From an uncultured Pantoea sp. (GTDB taxonomy: Bacteria; Pseudomonadota; Gammaproteobacteria; Enterobacterales; Enterobacteriaceae), in assembly GCA_913778495.1 (NCBI GenBank), contig CAJYVD010000013.1, forward strand, positions 293,832-357,831: a stretch of DNA of 64,000 nt, in the 5' to 3' direction. Under the pieces are notes generated by a model. That model was given only the letters and a program-made list of their open reading frames with translations. It searched no databases and was not told where the DNA came from. The first letter of the stretch is position 1. Every line of letters starts with the position of its first letter. Below, in pieces: positions 19,902-32,419 of this stretch. The translations under genes were made by a program, and so were the position numbers.

Positions 19902-20645
19902 TTACAGCGTTTCCGCGACCTCGTCAGAAATTTCACCGTTGTGGTAAACCTCCTGCACATCGTCGCAATCTTCCAACATGTCGATCAGGCGCAGCAGTTT
20001 CGGAGCGGTTTCCGCATCCAGTTCGGCTTTGGTTGACGGGATCATGGAAACTTCTGCGGTGTCAGCTTTCAGCCCCGCGGCTTCGAGCGCATCACGGACG
20101 CTGCCCAGCTCTTCCCACGCGGTAAACACATCGATCGCACCGTCGTCGTAGCTCATCACATCTTCTGCACCAGCTTCCAGCGCCGCTTCCATCACCGCAT
20201 CTTCGTCCTGACCTGGCGCAAAGGAGATAACGCCTTTCTTGCTGAAGAGGTAGGCTACGGAGCCGTCAGTGCCGAGATTGCCGCCGGTTTTCGTAAAGGC
20301 GTGACGCACTTCACCCACGGTGCGGTTACGGTTATCACTCAGGCATTCCACCATGACCGCGGAGCCGCCCGGGCCGTAACCTTCGTAAATGATGGTTTCC
20401 ATGTTGGAGTCGTCTTCACCGCCCACGCCGCGAGCAATGGCGCGGTTCATGGTGTCACGCGTCATGTTGTTAGACAGCGCTTTGTCCATCGCTGCGCGCA
20501 GACGTGGGTTCGAACCCGGATCGCCACCGCCTAGCTTCGCCGCCGTCACCAGCTCACGAATGATCTTGGTAAAGATTTTGCCGCGTTTGGCGTCCTGCGC
20601 CGCTTTACGGTGTTTGGTGTTTGCCCATTTACTGTGTCCAGCCAT
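19902..20645 (-). CDS. yebC: YebC/PmpR family DNA-binding regulator
   Basis: A 247-residue protein (E. coli YebC has 246) with the family start [18 protein letters not shown] and the highly conserved [20 protein letters not shown] segment. Members bind DNA or act on the ribosome during difficult translation, depending on species; the sequence does not decide between these roles. It lies upstream of ruvC, as in E. coli, and 214 bases from nudB. That gap has no obvious hairpin-T terminator. Confidence 0.94.
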   Translation of the reverse strand: MAGHSKWANTKHRKAAQDAKRGKIFTKIIRELVTAAKLGGGDPGSNPRLRAAMDKALSNNMTRDTMNRAIARGVGGEDDSNMETIIYEGYGPGGSAVMVECLSDNRNRTVGEVRHAFTKTGGNLGTDGSVAYLFSKKGVISFAPGQDEDAVMEAALEAGAEDVMSYDDGAIDVFTAWEELGSVRDALEAAGLKADTAEVSMIPSTKAELDAETAPKLLRLIDMLEDCDDVQEVYHNGEISDEVAETL

Positions 20646-20859
20646 CTTACTTTCTCTCCGATCTTTTACGGGTTTCAGGCTACCTTAGCTGCCGCGCTGT
20701 GTCCGGTGGCCTACGCCGAGGGCGCTGTGCACAGGGAACACGCTGCAGCGCACAAATGGCGCCTGACTGTTCAACAGGGATGGGGCACGCGCTGGCCCGA
20801 CATCCTAAATCTTTTGGGTTGTTAACTCGCGGCAGTAAAAACGGGTCTGCGCGCCGCCG

Positions 20860-21291
20860 CTAAATAAACTCTTCTATCGCCTGCCGGTTGCTCCAGGACT
20901 TGGTCAGCGCGGCAGCGGCAGCAGGCGCCAGCCACTGCGCGGCCAAATGCTCGCTCAGCTGCGGTTCCCACTCGCCCGGCAGCGCCAGGCGGAACCAGTG
21001 TTCGTGATTGTGCGTGACCTCTGGCGCATAGCGATGACGATATTGCGGGAAGATTTCGAACGCAATCTGCTTGTGACAATCTTCCAGCTGTAAGCCCTCG
21101 CCGGCGATGTCGATAGCCAACTCCTCTGCAACCTCACGCAGGGCTGCCTGGGCGGGCGTTTCGCCCGGCTCAAGGCTGCCGGTCACCGACTGCCAGAAAG
21201 TTGCATCATCCCGTCGCTGCAGCATCAACACCCGGCCAGTGTCGCGGGCAAAGATGACCACCAGCACCGAAACCGGATGTTTGTAACGCAT
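20860..21291 (-). CDS. nudB: Dihydroneopterin triphosphate diphosphatase
   Basis: A 143-residue Nudix hydrolase (E. coli NudB has 150). The Nudix box runs from about Gly38 (GSLEPGETP...LREVAEEL), with the metal-binding REVAEE. It removes pyrophosphate from dihydroneopterin triphosphate in folate synthesis. The C-terminus stops at ALTKSWSNRQAIEEFI, about four residues shorter than in E. coli. Its start shares one base with the aspS stop (TAATG), indicating coupled translation. Confidence 0.94.
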   Translation of the reverse strand: MRYKHPVSVLVVIFARDTGRVLMLQRRDDATFWQSVTGSLEPGETPAQAALREVAEELAIDIAGEGLQLEDCHKQIAFEIFPQYRHRYAPEVTHNHEHWFRLALPGEWEPQLSEHLAAQWLAPAAAAALTKSWSNRQAIEEFI

Positions 21292-23072
21292 TACTTCGTC
21301 TCTGGCTTTTCTTTTTTCGGGGCCAGCTGAATGCCCAGATCCGCCAGCGCCGCCGGATTTGCCTCGCTCGGTGCTTCCGTCATCATACAGGCGGCCGCCG
21401 TGGTTTTCGGGAAGGCAATGACATCACGAATGTTTTCGGTACCGGTCAGCAGCATGGTCAGGCGATCCAAACCAAACGCGAGGCCCGCGTGTGGCGGTGT
21501 GCCATATTTCAGGGCATCCAGCAGGAAGCCAAACTTCTCGCGCTGCTCCTCTTCGGTGATACCGAGGATGCTGAATACCGTTTGCTGCATGCTGCCGTTG
21601 TGGATACGCACTGACCCGCCGCCCACTTCATAGCCGTTGATGACCATGTCATACGCGTTTGCAACCGCCTGCGTGGGATCGGCTGCCAGTTGTTCAGCAC
21701 TCAGCGCCTTCGGCGCGGTGAACGGGTGGTGCATGGCAGCCAGACCGCCCTCGTCATCCTCTTCAAACATCGGGAAGTCGATCACCCACAGCGGTGCCCA
21801 CGCTTTTTCATCCGTAATGGCTAAATCACGGCCCGCTTTCAGACGTAGCGCACCCAGCGCATCCGCCACGATCTTCGCCCGATCGGCGCCAAAGAAGATC
21901 AGATCGCCATCTTGCGCGCCCGTGCGCGTAAGAATGGCTTCAACAATTTCCGGCGTCAGGAATTTAGCTACCGGACTTTGCACACCCTCGAAACCGTTCG
22001 CGCGCTGATTGATTTTCATCCACGCCAGGCCTTTCGCCCCGTAAATTTCAACAAATTTGCCGTATTCGTCAATTTGCTTGCGCGTTAGCGTCGCGCCGCC
22101 CGGAACGCGCAGGGCCGCCACGCGACCTTTGGTGTCGTTTGCCGGACCGGCGAAGACCTGAAACTCCACCTGCTTCAGCAGATCGCCAACGTCAACCAGT
22201 TCCATTGGGTTACGCAGGTCGGGTTTATCGGAGCCGTAACGGTGCATCGCTTCAGCAAAGGTCATTTGAGGGAATGCGCCGAGATCGACCCCTTTCACGT
22301 CAAGCCACAGTTCGCGAATCAGGCGCTCCATTTTTTCGCGCACCTGCTCAGCCGTCATAAACGAGGTTTCGACGTCGATTTGGGTAAATTCTGGCTGGCG
22401 GTCGGCACGTAAATCTTCATCGCGGAAGCATTTGACGATCTGATAGTAGCGGTCAAAGCCTGACATCATCAGCAGCTGCTTAAACAGCTGCGGCGACTGC
22501 GGCAGCGCGTAAAACTTGCCTTTGTGCACGCGGCTCGGCACCAGATAGTCACGCGCGCCCTCTGGCGTGGCTTTGGTTAACATCGGCGTTTCGATGTCGA
22601 GGAACCCTTCATTGTCCATAAAGCGACGGACAAAGCTGGTGATTTTTGCGCGCGTTTTCAGACGCTGCGCCATCTCTGGGCGACGTAAATCCAGATAGCG
22701 GTAAGTCAGACGCGCCTCTTCGCTGTTGGTCTGGTTCGAGTCCAGCGGCAGCGGTTCTGAGCGGTTGATGATGGTCAGCGCGTGGGCGAACACTTCGACG
22801 TCGCCAGTCGCCATATCGCTATTGCGGTTTTTCTCGTCGCGCGCGCGCACGGTACCGGTGATCTGGATACAGAATTCGTTGCGCAGCTCAGAGGCCAGCT
22901 GGAAAGCATCCTGATGGTCGGCGTCGAAAAACACCTGTGCGATCCCTTCGCGGTCGCGCATATCAATAAAAATCAGGCTACCCAGATCGCGACGGCGATT
23001 GACCCAGCCGCAGAGAGTGACTTGCTGACCTACGTGGGACAGATTGAGCTGTCCGCAATATTCTGTACGCAT
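21291..23072 (-). CDS. aspS: Aspartyl-tRNA synthetase
   Basis: A 593-residue class IIb synthetase (E. coli AspS has 590). It has an N-terminal OB-fold anticodon-binding domain ([20 protein letters not shown]), motif 2 with [18 protein letters not shown], the bacterial GAD insertion in the middle, and motif 3 [13 protein letters not shown] near the C-terminus. It charges tRNA-Asp. nudB overlaps its stop. Its promoter should lie in the 170-base divergent gap with yecE. Confidence 0.97.
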   Translation of the reverse strand: MRTEYCGQLNLSHVGQQVTLCGWVNRRRDLGSLIFIDMRDREGIAQVFFDADHQDAFQLASELRNEFCIQITGTVRARDEKNRNSDMATGDVEVFAHALTIINRSEPLPLDSNQTNSEEARLTYRYLDLRRPEMAQRLKTRAKITSFVRRFMDNEGFLDIETPMLTKATPEGARDYLVPSRVHKGKFYALPQSPQLFKQLLMMSGFDRYYQIVKCFRDEDLRADRQPEFTQIDVETSFMTAEQVREKMERLIRELWLDVKGVDLGAFPQMTFAEAMHRYGSDKPDLRNPMELVDVGDLLKQVEFQVFAGPANDTKGRVAALRVPGGATLTRKQIDEYGKFVEIYGAKGLAWMKINQRANGFEGVQSPVAKFLTPEIVEAILTRTGAQDGDLIFFGADRAKIVADALGALRLKAGRDLAITDEKAWAPLWVIDFPMFEEDDEGGLAAMHHPFTAPKALSAEQLAADPTQAVANAYDMVINGYEVGGGSVRIHNGSMQQTVFSILGITEEEQREKFGFLLDALKYGTPPHAGLAFGLDRLTMLLTGTENIRDVIAFPKTTAAACMMTEAPSEANPAALADLGIQLAPKKEKPETK

Positions 23073-23252
23073 AACGTATCCTTTTAACTTCGCCGCTGCT
23101 GCCAGACAACATCAGGCCGCGTAACCTTCTAAGATGCTGTCGCAAAAAGGCGACTATTATAATGTAAAATCCCAGGCAGGATAAGTGGAGCCCGCGCAAA
23201 GCGGACAATTCATCGGCAATTATTCGCCGCAATCGACGTCAGGAGCTTGGGT

Positions 23253-25842
<2,590 letters not shown>

Positions 25843-26074
25843 GTTCCATCGCCGCGACAGCGTTAGCTGCGCGGCAAAACCAATAAACATGCAGTCCTTG
25901 AGCCGATCCAACATTTCCAGTACGCCAGCGGAGCGCAGCACGCGCGCAGTCTCAATCAAGGCGTTAGCGTTAACAGGGTAATGGCGAAAAAAGAATAGAA
26001 GCCTGTTATAACCTGTCCCTGTCATACCGCTAAACAGGGATCGTCTTGTTCAGGTGGCCGCCGCCCCGAGCCGG
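25843..26074. other. Gap after cmoB, no gene called
   Basis: No known gene was recognised. On the minus strand an open frame from 26025 runs through the gap and on into cmoB antisense; its first 50 or so residues (such as ALIETARVLRSAGVLEMLD) look protein-like, but it has no ribosome site. A TCCCTGT/ACAGGGA inverted repeat (7 bp) lies near 26023-26043 without a T-run. Confidence 0.4.
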
Positions 26075-26923
26075 TTAATTGTCGCCGTCAGCAGAGCGAT
26101 CCCAATACTGATATTTATAAGCCGTAGTGAGATGCCGTTCGAGCGTGCCTTTGGCAAAAGTTTCCGTTTCGTGCAGATAACTCAGCGTGCAGTTTCCCAC
26201 GTCATCCCAGAGCTGGCACTCATCCACCGAACGCAGCGTACTGACCGGCGTGGTCGAGGTGCCGTCAAGGCGCTTTTCGCGCCACTGCGCGTCATAGGTA
26301 TAGGTATCTTTGCCGCGCGTGGTGCTGGCGGTTGTTACCTGTCCCTGCTGATTCCAGCGCCAGCTGCTTACGCCATTGCTGGTTTCATCGCTGCCGCGCG
26401 CCACGCTCTTTTCAAGCTGAAAGTGTCTGTCGTAGTGAAAAGTGGTCTCGGTGGCGCCCGCTTTACCCATGCTGGTAAAGGTGTCGGATGCGCTGAGAAT
26501 GTTTCCTTGCGGACCGATACGCCAGCTAATGGTGCCCTGACGATTGTCGATAACCTGCGCCTGGCCGTCTTTGAGCACTTTAACCAACCACGCATACTCA
26601 GCAACCCAACCACGCTGTACGCGCGCAATGTGCTGCTCCATGCTTAAGATGACGCTGCCTTCGTTTTTGTCGTAGGTGATATCCGCCACTAACAGCCTGC
26701 CACAGCGGTCAAACTGCCCCAGCACGCGCTTTTGGGAATCAACGTCTTTGCCGAACTCGCCGGCGACGACCTGACGAACGGCGCCTTTGGCATCACCGCC
26801 CAGAATGATCCAATTGTTACTGCTGGCAATCGCAGCGCTTTGCGGCGGACAGGCTGTGCCTGCGGCCAAAGCGACGTTCGCGGCGGGAAGGAGAAGCGCG
26901 CAAATCAAAGAGAGGGTTTTCAT
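26075..26923 (-). CDS. Exported protein with YD-repeat-like strands, function unknown
   Basis: A 282-residue protein with a clear signal peptide (MKTLSLICALLLPAANVALA, then AG). The mature part is rich in short Tyr/Trp/Gly beta-strand units such as TTFHYDRHFQ, SSWRWNQQGQ and DTYTYDAQWRE, which resemble YD/RHS strands but are too few and irregular for a toxin shell. It recalls the YnfC-like enterobacterial lipoproteins, but no lipobox Cys follows the signal. Cysteines (CPPQ, DRCGR, ECQLWDDVGNC) could form disulfides. An in-frame ATG at 26947 is possible, but the signal peptide favours 26923. It stands alone between cmoB and cutC; I do not recognise a function. Confidence 0.75.
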   Translation of the reverse strand: MKTLSLICALLLPAANVALAAGTACPPQSAAIASSNNWIILGGDAKGAVRQVVAGEFGKDVDSQKRVLGQFDRCGRLLVADITYDKNEGSVILSMEQHIARVQRGWVAEYAWLVKVLKDGQAQVIDNRQGTISWRIGPQGNILSASDTFTSMGKAGATETTFHYDRHFQLEKSVARGSDETSNGVSSWRWNQQGQVTTASTTRGKDTYTYDAQWREKRLDGTSTTPVSTLRSVDECQLWDDVGNCTLSYLHETETFAKGTLERHLTTAYKYQYWDRSADGDN

Positions 26924-27008
26924 GTCGGGATTTCCGCACTTAATCATGCATTAATCAAAGCACCGTTTAAGATCTTCTGCCATGTCCCGCTGAATAACAG
27001 GCAAAAAG

Positions 27009-27031
27009 AACCCCAGCAAGAGACTGGGGTT
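27009..27031 (-). terminator. Terminator of cutC
   Basis: AACCCCAG and CTGGGGTT (8 bp) with a seven-base loop, followed on the minus strand by TTCTTTTT, about 60 bases beyond the cutC stop. Confidence 0.75.
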
Positions 27032-27090
27032 TGGTACTTGCAAGCATCGCGTCGCTAGGCTCGACGCGCTGCGCGGCAAAATCGGTATCA

Positions 27091-27843
27091 TCAGGCGACG
27101 CGCACGGCGCTCATTTCCATCATGGTTTTCATGGCTTCAACGACATCACCATCTACGCAATAGCGGCTAAATTCGTCGGTTTCCGGTTCACCACACATCG
27201 ACACGCCCGCTTTGCGGTAGCGCATCGGAGAAGCAATCAGGCGGCTGGCGGAGCTGTGAACTTCCTGCAACCCGCTTTCGATGAACTTTTGCAGGTTACT
27301 TAATCGAACACCTGCACCGGCCATAATGATTGGACCGGTGCTCTGTTCATTTAGTTCCCGCAATAATGCAATTCCTGCTTCCGCATTCTGCTGTTGACCC
27401 GAGGTGAGAATGCGACGGACACCCAGATCGGTCAGAATTTGCAGCGCTCTGTTGGGACTGTGGCAGAGATCAAAGGCGCGATGAAATGTCACCGCCATGT
27501 CACCACACAGCGCCATGATTTGCTGCATGCGTGTGACATCGACGTGCGCATCCTCATCTAACATCCCGATCACCACGCCCGGAAACCCCATGTCGCGGAT
27601 AAAGGCGACATCAGATTTCATTACTTCGAATTCATGGGCGGTATAGCAAAAATCACCGCCACGAGGACGCACAATGGGATGTACCGGAATGGATAGCTGA
27701 CGCTGGGCGGCTTCGAGTACCCCCGGTGAAGGCGTTAAGCCCCCCTCACGCGGCGCGCTACAGAGCTCAACGCGGTCAGCTCCGGCCTGCTCTGCCGCCA
27801 GCGCACAGTCAATGCCATAACAACAAATTTCCAGTTTCGTCAT
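27091..27843 (-). CDS. cutC: CutC family protein (copper homeostasis)
   Basis: A 250-residue TIM-barrel protein (E. coli CutC has 248). Family blocks [29 protein letters not shown] and VTFHRAFD are all present. CutC was named for copper tolerance in E. coli, but its enzymatic role is unsettled and the copper phenotype there has been questioned. It is divergent from the PLP-enzyme gene and ends in its own terminator. Confidence 0.94.
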   Translation of the reverse strand: MTKLEICCYGIDCALAAEQAGADRVELCSAPREGGLTPSPGVLEAAQRQLSIPVHPIVRPRGGDFCYTAHEFEVMKSDVAFIRDMGFPGVVIGMLDEDAHVDVTRMQQIMALCGDMAVTFHRAFDLCHSPNRALQILTDLGVRRILTSGQQQNAEAGIALLRELNEQSTGPIIMAGAGVRLSNLQKFIESGLQEVHSSASRLIASPMRYRKAGVSMCGEPETDEFSRYCVDGDVVEAMKTMMEMSAVRVA

Positions 27844-27928
27844 CCTCGACTCCTTTTCACGACTTCTGGCTCGGAGAGATTACATAAGTTAGTCTGCTTA
27901 ATGGATCAGTTTACGTGGAAACCGCACA

Positions 27929-29068
27929 ATGACATTCGATTTTGATCAAGGGATAGACCGTCGTCACAGCGATAGTTTGAAATGGCACAAATATCGCGAT
28001 AGCGATGTCCTGCCGCTGTGGGTGGCAGACACGGATTTTCGCTCGCCGGCCTGCGTTATTGAGGCCATTCAAAAGCGTGTTGCACACGGCGTATTTGGCT
28101 ATGGCGCGCCGCCCGCTGGGCTTATCAACACCCTTGTTTCTCGTTTAGCGACGCGTTATCAGTGGCATATTCAACCTGAATGGGTTGTGGTGCTGCCCGG
28201 CGTGGTCAGTGGCCTGAACCTGGCGGTGCGCGCCTTCACCGAAGCGGGGCAAGGCACGGTGGCACCTACGCCCATTTACCCCCCTTTCCGCTCAGCGGCC
28301 CGGCTGGCGAACCGCACACAAGTTAATTTTCCAATGCAGCACGTGGAGAACCGTTGGCTGCCGGACCTGGACGCGGCTGAGCTCAACGGGAACGCGCGCT
28401 TGTTGATGTTATGCAATCCGCACAATCCCGGGGGCACCGTATACACGCGAGCCGAACTGGAAACGCAGTTGGCTTTTGCGCAGCAGCATGACTTGCTGGT
28501 GTGTTCGGACGAGATCCATTGTGATTTATTACTCACGCCCGGCATCACGCATATTCCGTTTGCCAGCCTGAACGACGATGCCGCCCAGCGCAGCATTACG
28601 CTGCTGTCGCCCTCAAAAACCTTCAATATCGCGGGATTGGGCGCATCGGTTGCGATTATCCCAAATGCCGCGCTGCGCAAGCGCTTTAGTCAGGTGCGTG
28701 AAGGTATCGTGCCGAGCGTCGATATTTTGGCGCTGGTGGCGGCTGAGGCCGCGTGGCGCGATGGCGATCCGTGGTTGGAAGCGCAGCTAACTTATCTGCG
28801 CGCAAACCGCGATGCGCTTTGCGCCACAATAAATAGCCTGCCCGGCTTACAGATGGTCTGCCCGGAAGCCACCTATCTTGGCTGGATCGATGCCAGCGGA
28901 CTCAACCTCGCCAACCCGACGCACTATTTCGAAACGCACGGCCTCGGTTTTTCACCGGGGCGCGACTTTGGCAACGACCAGTTTGTACGTTTCAATTTTG
29001 GTTGTACCCGCGCCACGCTGGATGAGGCCCTCATGCGCCTGCATCGGGCGGTAGAGGCATGCCATTAA
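27929..29068 (+). CDS. MalY/PatB family PLP-dependent C-S lyase / aminotransferase
   Basis: A 379-residue fold-type I PLP enzyme. The family N-terminus DSLKWHKY and LPLWVADTDF is present, with CNPHNPGGTVYTRAEL, CSDEIHCDLLL and the Schiff-base Lys in SPSKTFNIAGLG; the C-terminal Arg is in QFVRFNFGCTRATL. Relatives (MalY, PatB) cleave cystathionine or other C-S bonds, and some act as aminotransferases; the substrate cannot be read from sequence. It is divergent from cutC, and its 3' end overlaps convergent yecM by four bases. This gene is absent from the same place in E. coli. Confidence 0.9.
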   Translation: MTFDFDQGIDRRHSDSLKWHKYRDSDVLPLWVADTDFRSPACVIEAIQKRVAHGVFGYGAPPAGLINTLVSRLATRYQWHIQPEWVVVLPGVVSGLNLAVRAFTEAGQGTVAPTPIYPPFRSAARLANRTQVNFPMQHVENRWLPDLDAAELNGNARLLMLCNPHNPGGTVYTRAELETQLAFAQQHDLLVCSDEIHCDLLLTPGITHIPFASLNDDAAQRSITLLSPSKTFNIAGLGASVAIIPNAALRKRFSQVREGIVPSVDILALVAAEAAWRDGDPWLEAQLTYLRANRDALCATINSLPGLQMVCPEATYLGWIDASGLNLANPTHYFETHGLGFSPGRDFGNDQFVRFNFGCTRATLDEALMRLHRAVEACH

Positions 29069-29625
29069 GCGCGTTCGCTCGCCACAATCTCTTCTATTGA
29101 CCACGGGTGAAATTTGACGGTGGTCTGCCCGTCTGTTACCGCCAGAGTGGGATTGGGTAACCGCTCTTGCGCGCCTTGAGGCGTGCTGGTTTTGAACGAT
29201 ATGCCCTGTTGCGTGAGAGCTTCATCCGCCAGCAGGGTCATCGCGCGTACGCCCAGCGTCTCAGGCTCACCGCGCAATACGATTTCAATGTGCTCCCATC
29301 CCTCGTGGCGGTACCTTTTTTCGCCTGGCCACGGTAGCTCCACCACATCAACCTGCCACCCGGCAAACTGCAGCGGTTCATGTAATTTAAAGAGATAAAT
29401 GGGACGTCCATTAATCATTGCTTCGGAAAAGGCCGTGCCAATCTGCATTAAGCCACTTTTCCAGCGTTCCGCCGTGGTCAACTGATGACAGCGCACCGCA
29501 ATGTGATCAACTTCATGTTGCGTTATTTTGATACCTAACCGCGCGGCGAACGCGCTCAAGGCGCCGTCAAAACGAGACAGATCCTGTTCTAAGTCGCTCA
29601 GTTCAGTAGGAAAATTTTTATTCAT
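29065..29625 (-). CDS. yecM: YecM family protein (VOC-like metal-binding fold)
   Basis: A 186-residue protein. The strongly conserved blocks AERWKSG, MINGRPIYLFKLHEP, VELPWPGEKRYRHEGWEHIE and the C-terminal KFHPWSIEEIV match E. coli YecM. The fold is related to the vicinal-oxygen-chelate metalloenzymes; the reaction is unknown. I start at 29625, ten bases after AGAGG; earlier in-frame ATGs would add residues not seen in the family. It lies between cutC and argS, as in E. coli. Confidence 0.92.
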   Translation of the reverse strand: MNKNFPTELSDLEQDLSRFDGALSAFAARLGIKITQHEVDHIAVRCHQLTTAERWKSGLMQIGTAFSEAMINGRPIYLFKLHEPLQFAGWQVDVVELPWPGEKRYRHEGWEHIEIVLRGEPETLGVRAMTLLADEALTQQGISFKTSTPQGAQERLPNPTLAVTDGQTTVKFHPWSIEEIVASERA

Positions 29626-29937
29626 TGCGGGCATGCCTCTGGAACAATTCATTTATTTTGAGATGTCGAAACGCAAAAGAAACTGCACAATCCTTAATCA
29701 AATCGTCAGATTCATCCTATTTAGGCCAAAAAAACGCTGAAAACCGCATAAATCGCTTAATCATTTCAGATTAATCGCCTTACCAGTACCATCTTTTACT
29801 TTATGAAAACACCTTAACTTTATGTTTTAATTGGTTAAAATTAATACAATAAGATAAATCTCATTTAAAAAGCAAACAATTGCAGCCTGAAACTCTTTCT
29901 TATAAATTTGTGATTCACAACCACAAGGAACGGCCTT
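29626..29937. other. AT-rich gap before the small membrane peptide
   Basis: About 310 bases that are much richer in A and T than the neighbouring genes, especially 29690-29920. No gene, RNA or repeat was recognised. It should hold the promoters of yecM (minus) and of the small ORF (plus). Confidence 0.5.
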
Positions 29938-30060
29938 ATGTCTATGCTCATTGTTGTCGCAGTCCTGATTGCATTAATGGGATTTGCCATTTCCCGCCAT
30001 TGGAAGGTGCGTGAAGACAAAAGCGTTAAAAATCCACGCCGCCCTCTGCGTCGCCGTTAA
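29938..30060 (+). CDS. Small membrane peptide, 40 residues, function unknown
   Basis: An ATG behind ACAAGGAACGGCCTT (AAGGA ribosome site, eight-base spacing) opens 40 codons. Residues 3-18 (MLIVVAVLIALMGFAI) are one hydrophobic helix; the tail is strongly basic, ending NPRRPLRRR, which predicts an inner-membrane peptide with a cytoplasmic positive tail. It is followed by a possible hairpin. I do not recognise the family. It is separate from argS, whose promoter lies further downstream. Confidence 0.65.
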   Translation: MSMLIVVAVLIALMGFAISRHWKVREDKSVKNPRRPLRRR

Positions 30061-30062
30061 TC

Positions 30063-30080
30063 GGTGCCCTTGGGGGCGCC
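30063..30080 (+). terminator. Possible terminator after the small peptide gene
   Basis: GTGCCC and GGGCGC (one G-T pair) with a short loop, then CCTTCTTGCCTTTT. It lies immediately after the stop; the T-run is interrupted. Confidence 0.35.
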
Positions 30081-30102
30081 CTTCTTGCCTTTTCGCGAAG
30101 TG

Positions 30103-30131
30103 CTGACGCACCTTATCATTTCACGTATACT
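30103..30131 (+). promoter_or_regulatory. Sigma-70 promoter of argS
   Basis: CTGACG (-35, three bases short of TTGACA at positions 1, 6 and none else strong) and TATACT (-10) with a 17-base spacer. Transcription would start near 30138, just before a perfect hairpin in the leader. Confidence 0.6.
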
Positions 30132-30148
30132 TCCCGTCTTATTTTTTC

Positions 30149-30171
30149 GTCCCGCCCGGCAGTGGCGGGAC
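30149..30171 (+). other. Hairpin in the argS leader
   Basis: GTCCCGCC and GGCGGGAC (8 bp, perfect), loop CGGCAGT, lie 56 bases upstream of the argS start and just after the predicted transcription start. No T-run follows, so it is not a terminator; a stabilising or regulatory leader stem is possible. Confidence 0.6.
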
Positions 30172-30226
30172 AGTGACATCGGCTCGACGCTTTTAGCGGG
30201 CCTTTTCAGCAAATGAAGGTAAAGCG

Positions 30227-31957
30227 GTGAATATTCAGGCTCTTCTTACCGATAAAGTCGGTCAGGCGATGGTAGCAGCGGGCGCGCCTGCTGAATGCGA
30301 ACCTCAGGTTCGTCAATCTGCCAAAGTCCAGTTTGGTGACTATCAGGCGAACGGCATCATGGCGGCAGCGAAAAAGCTGGGTCTGGCGCCTCGTCAATTG
30401 GCTGAGCAGGTGATCCAGCATCTCGACCTCACCGATATCGCCAGCAAAGTGGAAATTGCCGGTCCCGGCTTTATCAATATTTTCCTCGATAGCGCCTGGC
30501 TCGCTGCGCAAGCCGCTGAAGCGCTGCGCCTGCCGCGCCTCGGCGTTGGGACGCTCACGCCGCAAACCATTGTGGTGGATTACTCCGCACCCAACGTGGC
30601 AAAAGAGATGCACGTGGGTCACGTGCGCTCCACCATCATCGGTGACGCGGCGGTCCGCACGCTTGAGTTTCTCGGTCACAACGTGATTCGTGCCAACCAC
30701 GTCGGCGATTGGGGCACGCAGTTCGGCATGCTGATTGCGTTTCTTGAAAAACAGCAAAATGAGCATCACGAAGCGATCGCGCTGGCCGATCTTGAGGCGT
30801 TCTATCGCGAGGCCAAGCGGACTTACGATGAGGATGAAGCCTTTGCGGAGCGCGCGCGCAGCTACGTGGTGAAACTGCAGGGCGGCGATACCTATTGCCG
30901 TGACATGTGGAAAAAGCTGGTCGACATCACCATGAGTCAAAATCAGCTGGTTTACGACCGCCTGAACGTCACGCTGACGCGTGACGATGTCATGGGCGAA
31001 AGCCTGTATAACGACATGCTGCCCGGCATCGTGGCCGATCTGCGTGAAAAAGGGTTGGCAGTGACCAGCGAAGGCGCCACCGTGGTTTTCCTTGATGAAT
31101 ACAAAAACAAGGAAGGCGAACCGATGGGCGTCATCATCCAGAAAAAGGATGGCGGTTACCTCTATACCACCACTGACATTGCCTGCGCCAAATACCGTTA
31201 TGAGACGCTGGGTGCCGACCGCGTGCTGTATTACATCGATTCGCGTCAGCATCAGCATCTGCAACAAGCCTGGACTATCGTGCGTAAAGCGGGTTACGTG
31301 CCGGAATCGGTGCCGTTAGAACACCATGCATTTGGCATGATGCTCGGCAAAGATGGCCGCCCGTTCAAAACGCGCAGCGGCGGCACTATCAAGTTGGCTG
31401 ACCTGCTCGACGAGGCGGTTGAGCGCGCGCATACGCTGGTAAGCGAAAAGAATCCTGAGATGTCTGCTCAGGAGCTGAACGATCTGGCGGAAGTGGTGGG
31501 CATCGGTGCCGTGAAGTACGCCGATCTCTCTAAAAGTCGTACCACCGACTACGTGTTCGACTGGGATAACATGCTGGCCTTTGAAGGTAATACTGCGCCG
31601 TACATGCAGTACGCCTACACGCGTGTGCTCTCAGTCTTCCGTAAGGCCGGCATTGAGCCAGAAAGCCTTAAGGGCAACATCGTGTTGACGGAGGCGCGTG
31701 AGGCGCAGCTGGCCGCGCGTCTGCTGCAGTTTGAAGAGACCATCACTCAGGTCGCGCGTGACGGTACGCCGCACGTAATGTGCGCCTATCTTTACGACCT
31801 GGCGGGACTGTTCTCAGGCTTTTATGAGCACTGCCCTATTCTGTCTGCCGACGATGAACAAATACGCAACAGCCGACTGCAGTTGGCCGCGCTGACGGCG
31901 AAAACCCTCAAACAAGGGCTTGATACGCTGGGCATTAAAACCGTGCAGCGTATGTAA
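30227..31957 (+). CDS. argS: Arginyl-tRNA synthetase
   Basis: A 576-residue class Ia synthetase (E. coli ArgS has 577). The N-terminal ADD1 domain begins [11 protein letters not shown], the HIGH-type signature reads [12 protein letters not shown] (about residue 130), and a C-terminal helical DALR anticodon domain with [17 protein letters not shown] is present. The KMSKS loop is degenerate ([18 protein letters not shown]), as in many ArgRS. The start follows GGTAAAGCG and matches the known N-terminus. A terminator follows. Confidence 0.97.
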   Translation: MNIQALLTDKVGQAMVAAGAPAECEPQVRQSAKVQFGDYQANGIMAAAKKLGLAPRQLAEQVIQHLDLTDIASKVEIAGPGFINIFLDSAWLAAQAAEALRLPRLGVGTLTPQTIVVDYSAPNVAKEMHVGHVRSTIIGDAAVRTLEFLGHNVIRANHVGDWGTQFGMLIAFLEKQQNEHHEAIALADLEAFYREAKRTYDEDEAFAERARSYVVKLQGGDTYCRDMWKKLVDITMSQNQLVYDRLNVTLTRDDVMGESLYNDMLPGIVADLREKGLAVTSEGATVVFLDEYKNKEGEPMGVIIQKKDGGYLYTTTDIACAKYRYETLGADRVLYYIDSRQHQHLQQAWTIVRKAGYVPESVPLEHHAFGMMLGKDGRPFKTRSGGTIKLADLLDEAVERAHTLVSEKNPEMSAQELNDLAEVVGIGAVKYADLSKSRTTDYVFDWDNMLAFEGNTAPYMQYAYTRVLSVFRKAGIEPESLKGNIVLTEAREAQLAARLLQFEETITQVARDGTPHVMCAYLYDLAGLFSGFYEHCPILSADDEQIRNSRLQLAALTAKTLKQGLDTLGIKTVQRM

Positions 31958-31980
31958 GCTGAACGAAAGACGCGCTTAGT

Positions 31981-32008
31981 AAAAAACCCGCTGCGGCGGG
32001 TTTTTTTA
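31981..32008 (+). terminator. Terminator of argS (and of flhBAE in reverse)
   Basis: AACCCGC/GCGGGTT stem with a four-base loop, flanked by A6 and T7. It lies between convergent argS and flhE and should stop transcripts both ways. Confidence 0.88.
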
Positions 32009-32011
32009 TGG

Positions 32012-32419
32012 CTACTGATAGTTCACGGTGACAGTACTGCTGATCACCCGCAGTCCGGGAGGCAAAGGCCCGCGCCCCTGGAAGCCAAACGCCAGATGCA
32101 GCGTGTCTTCCGCCGTAATATTCGCCAGCCCGCGCGTACTGCCGCTTTCGCCCTCAATTTCTACGCAGCGCGTGGTCGCACAGAGCCGCACGACCAGCCC
32201 CGAGGGTGCGGGACGGCTTAGCTCATAGCGCCAGTAAATCTCACTAATGGCACCCGCAGCGGCGGAAGGCGCTTTCAGCGCAGGCGTGACCAGCCAGTTG
32301 CCGCGCACCCCAAGCGTCGGGCCACTGGCCTGCGCCGTCCAGGCACCGCCCCCGGCGCTTGCCAGTAGCGGTAACGCCAGCAGCATTCCCAATAAACATC
32401 CCTGCCCTGTACGCCGCAT
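32012..32419 (-). CDS. flhE: Flagellar protein FlhE
   Basis: A 135-residue exported protein (E. coli FlhE has 130) with a signal peptide ending LASAGG. The mature part contains the paired Cys of CATTRCVEIEGE and the family ending GLRVISSTVTVNYQ. FlhE is periplasmic and helps keep protons from leaking through the flagellar export gate. It shares one base with the flhA stop (TAATG), and is the last gene of flhBAE. Confidence 0.9.
   Translation of the reverse strand: MRRTGQGCLLGMLLALPLLASAGGGAWTAQASGPTLGVRGNWLVTPALKAPSAAAGAISEIYWRYELSRPAPSGLVVRLCATTRCVEIEGESGSTRGLANITAEDTLHLAFGFQGRGPLPPGLRVISSTVTVNYQ

Noticed and set aside
30149-30171. argS leader hairpin as a terminator
   Set aside because: No T-run follows on the plus strand; the T-run lies before it, and on the minus strand A residues follow.
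30206-31267. 353-codon open frame antisense to argS
   Set aside because: It lies wholly on the opposite strand of a confidently identified synthetase gene and its translation has low-complexity His/Arg/Val composition typical of a shadow frame.
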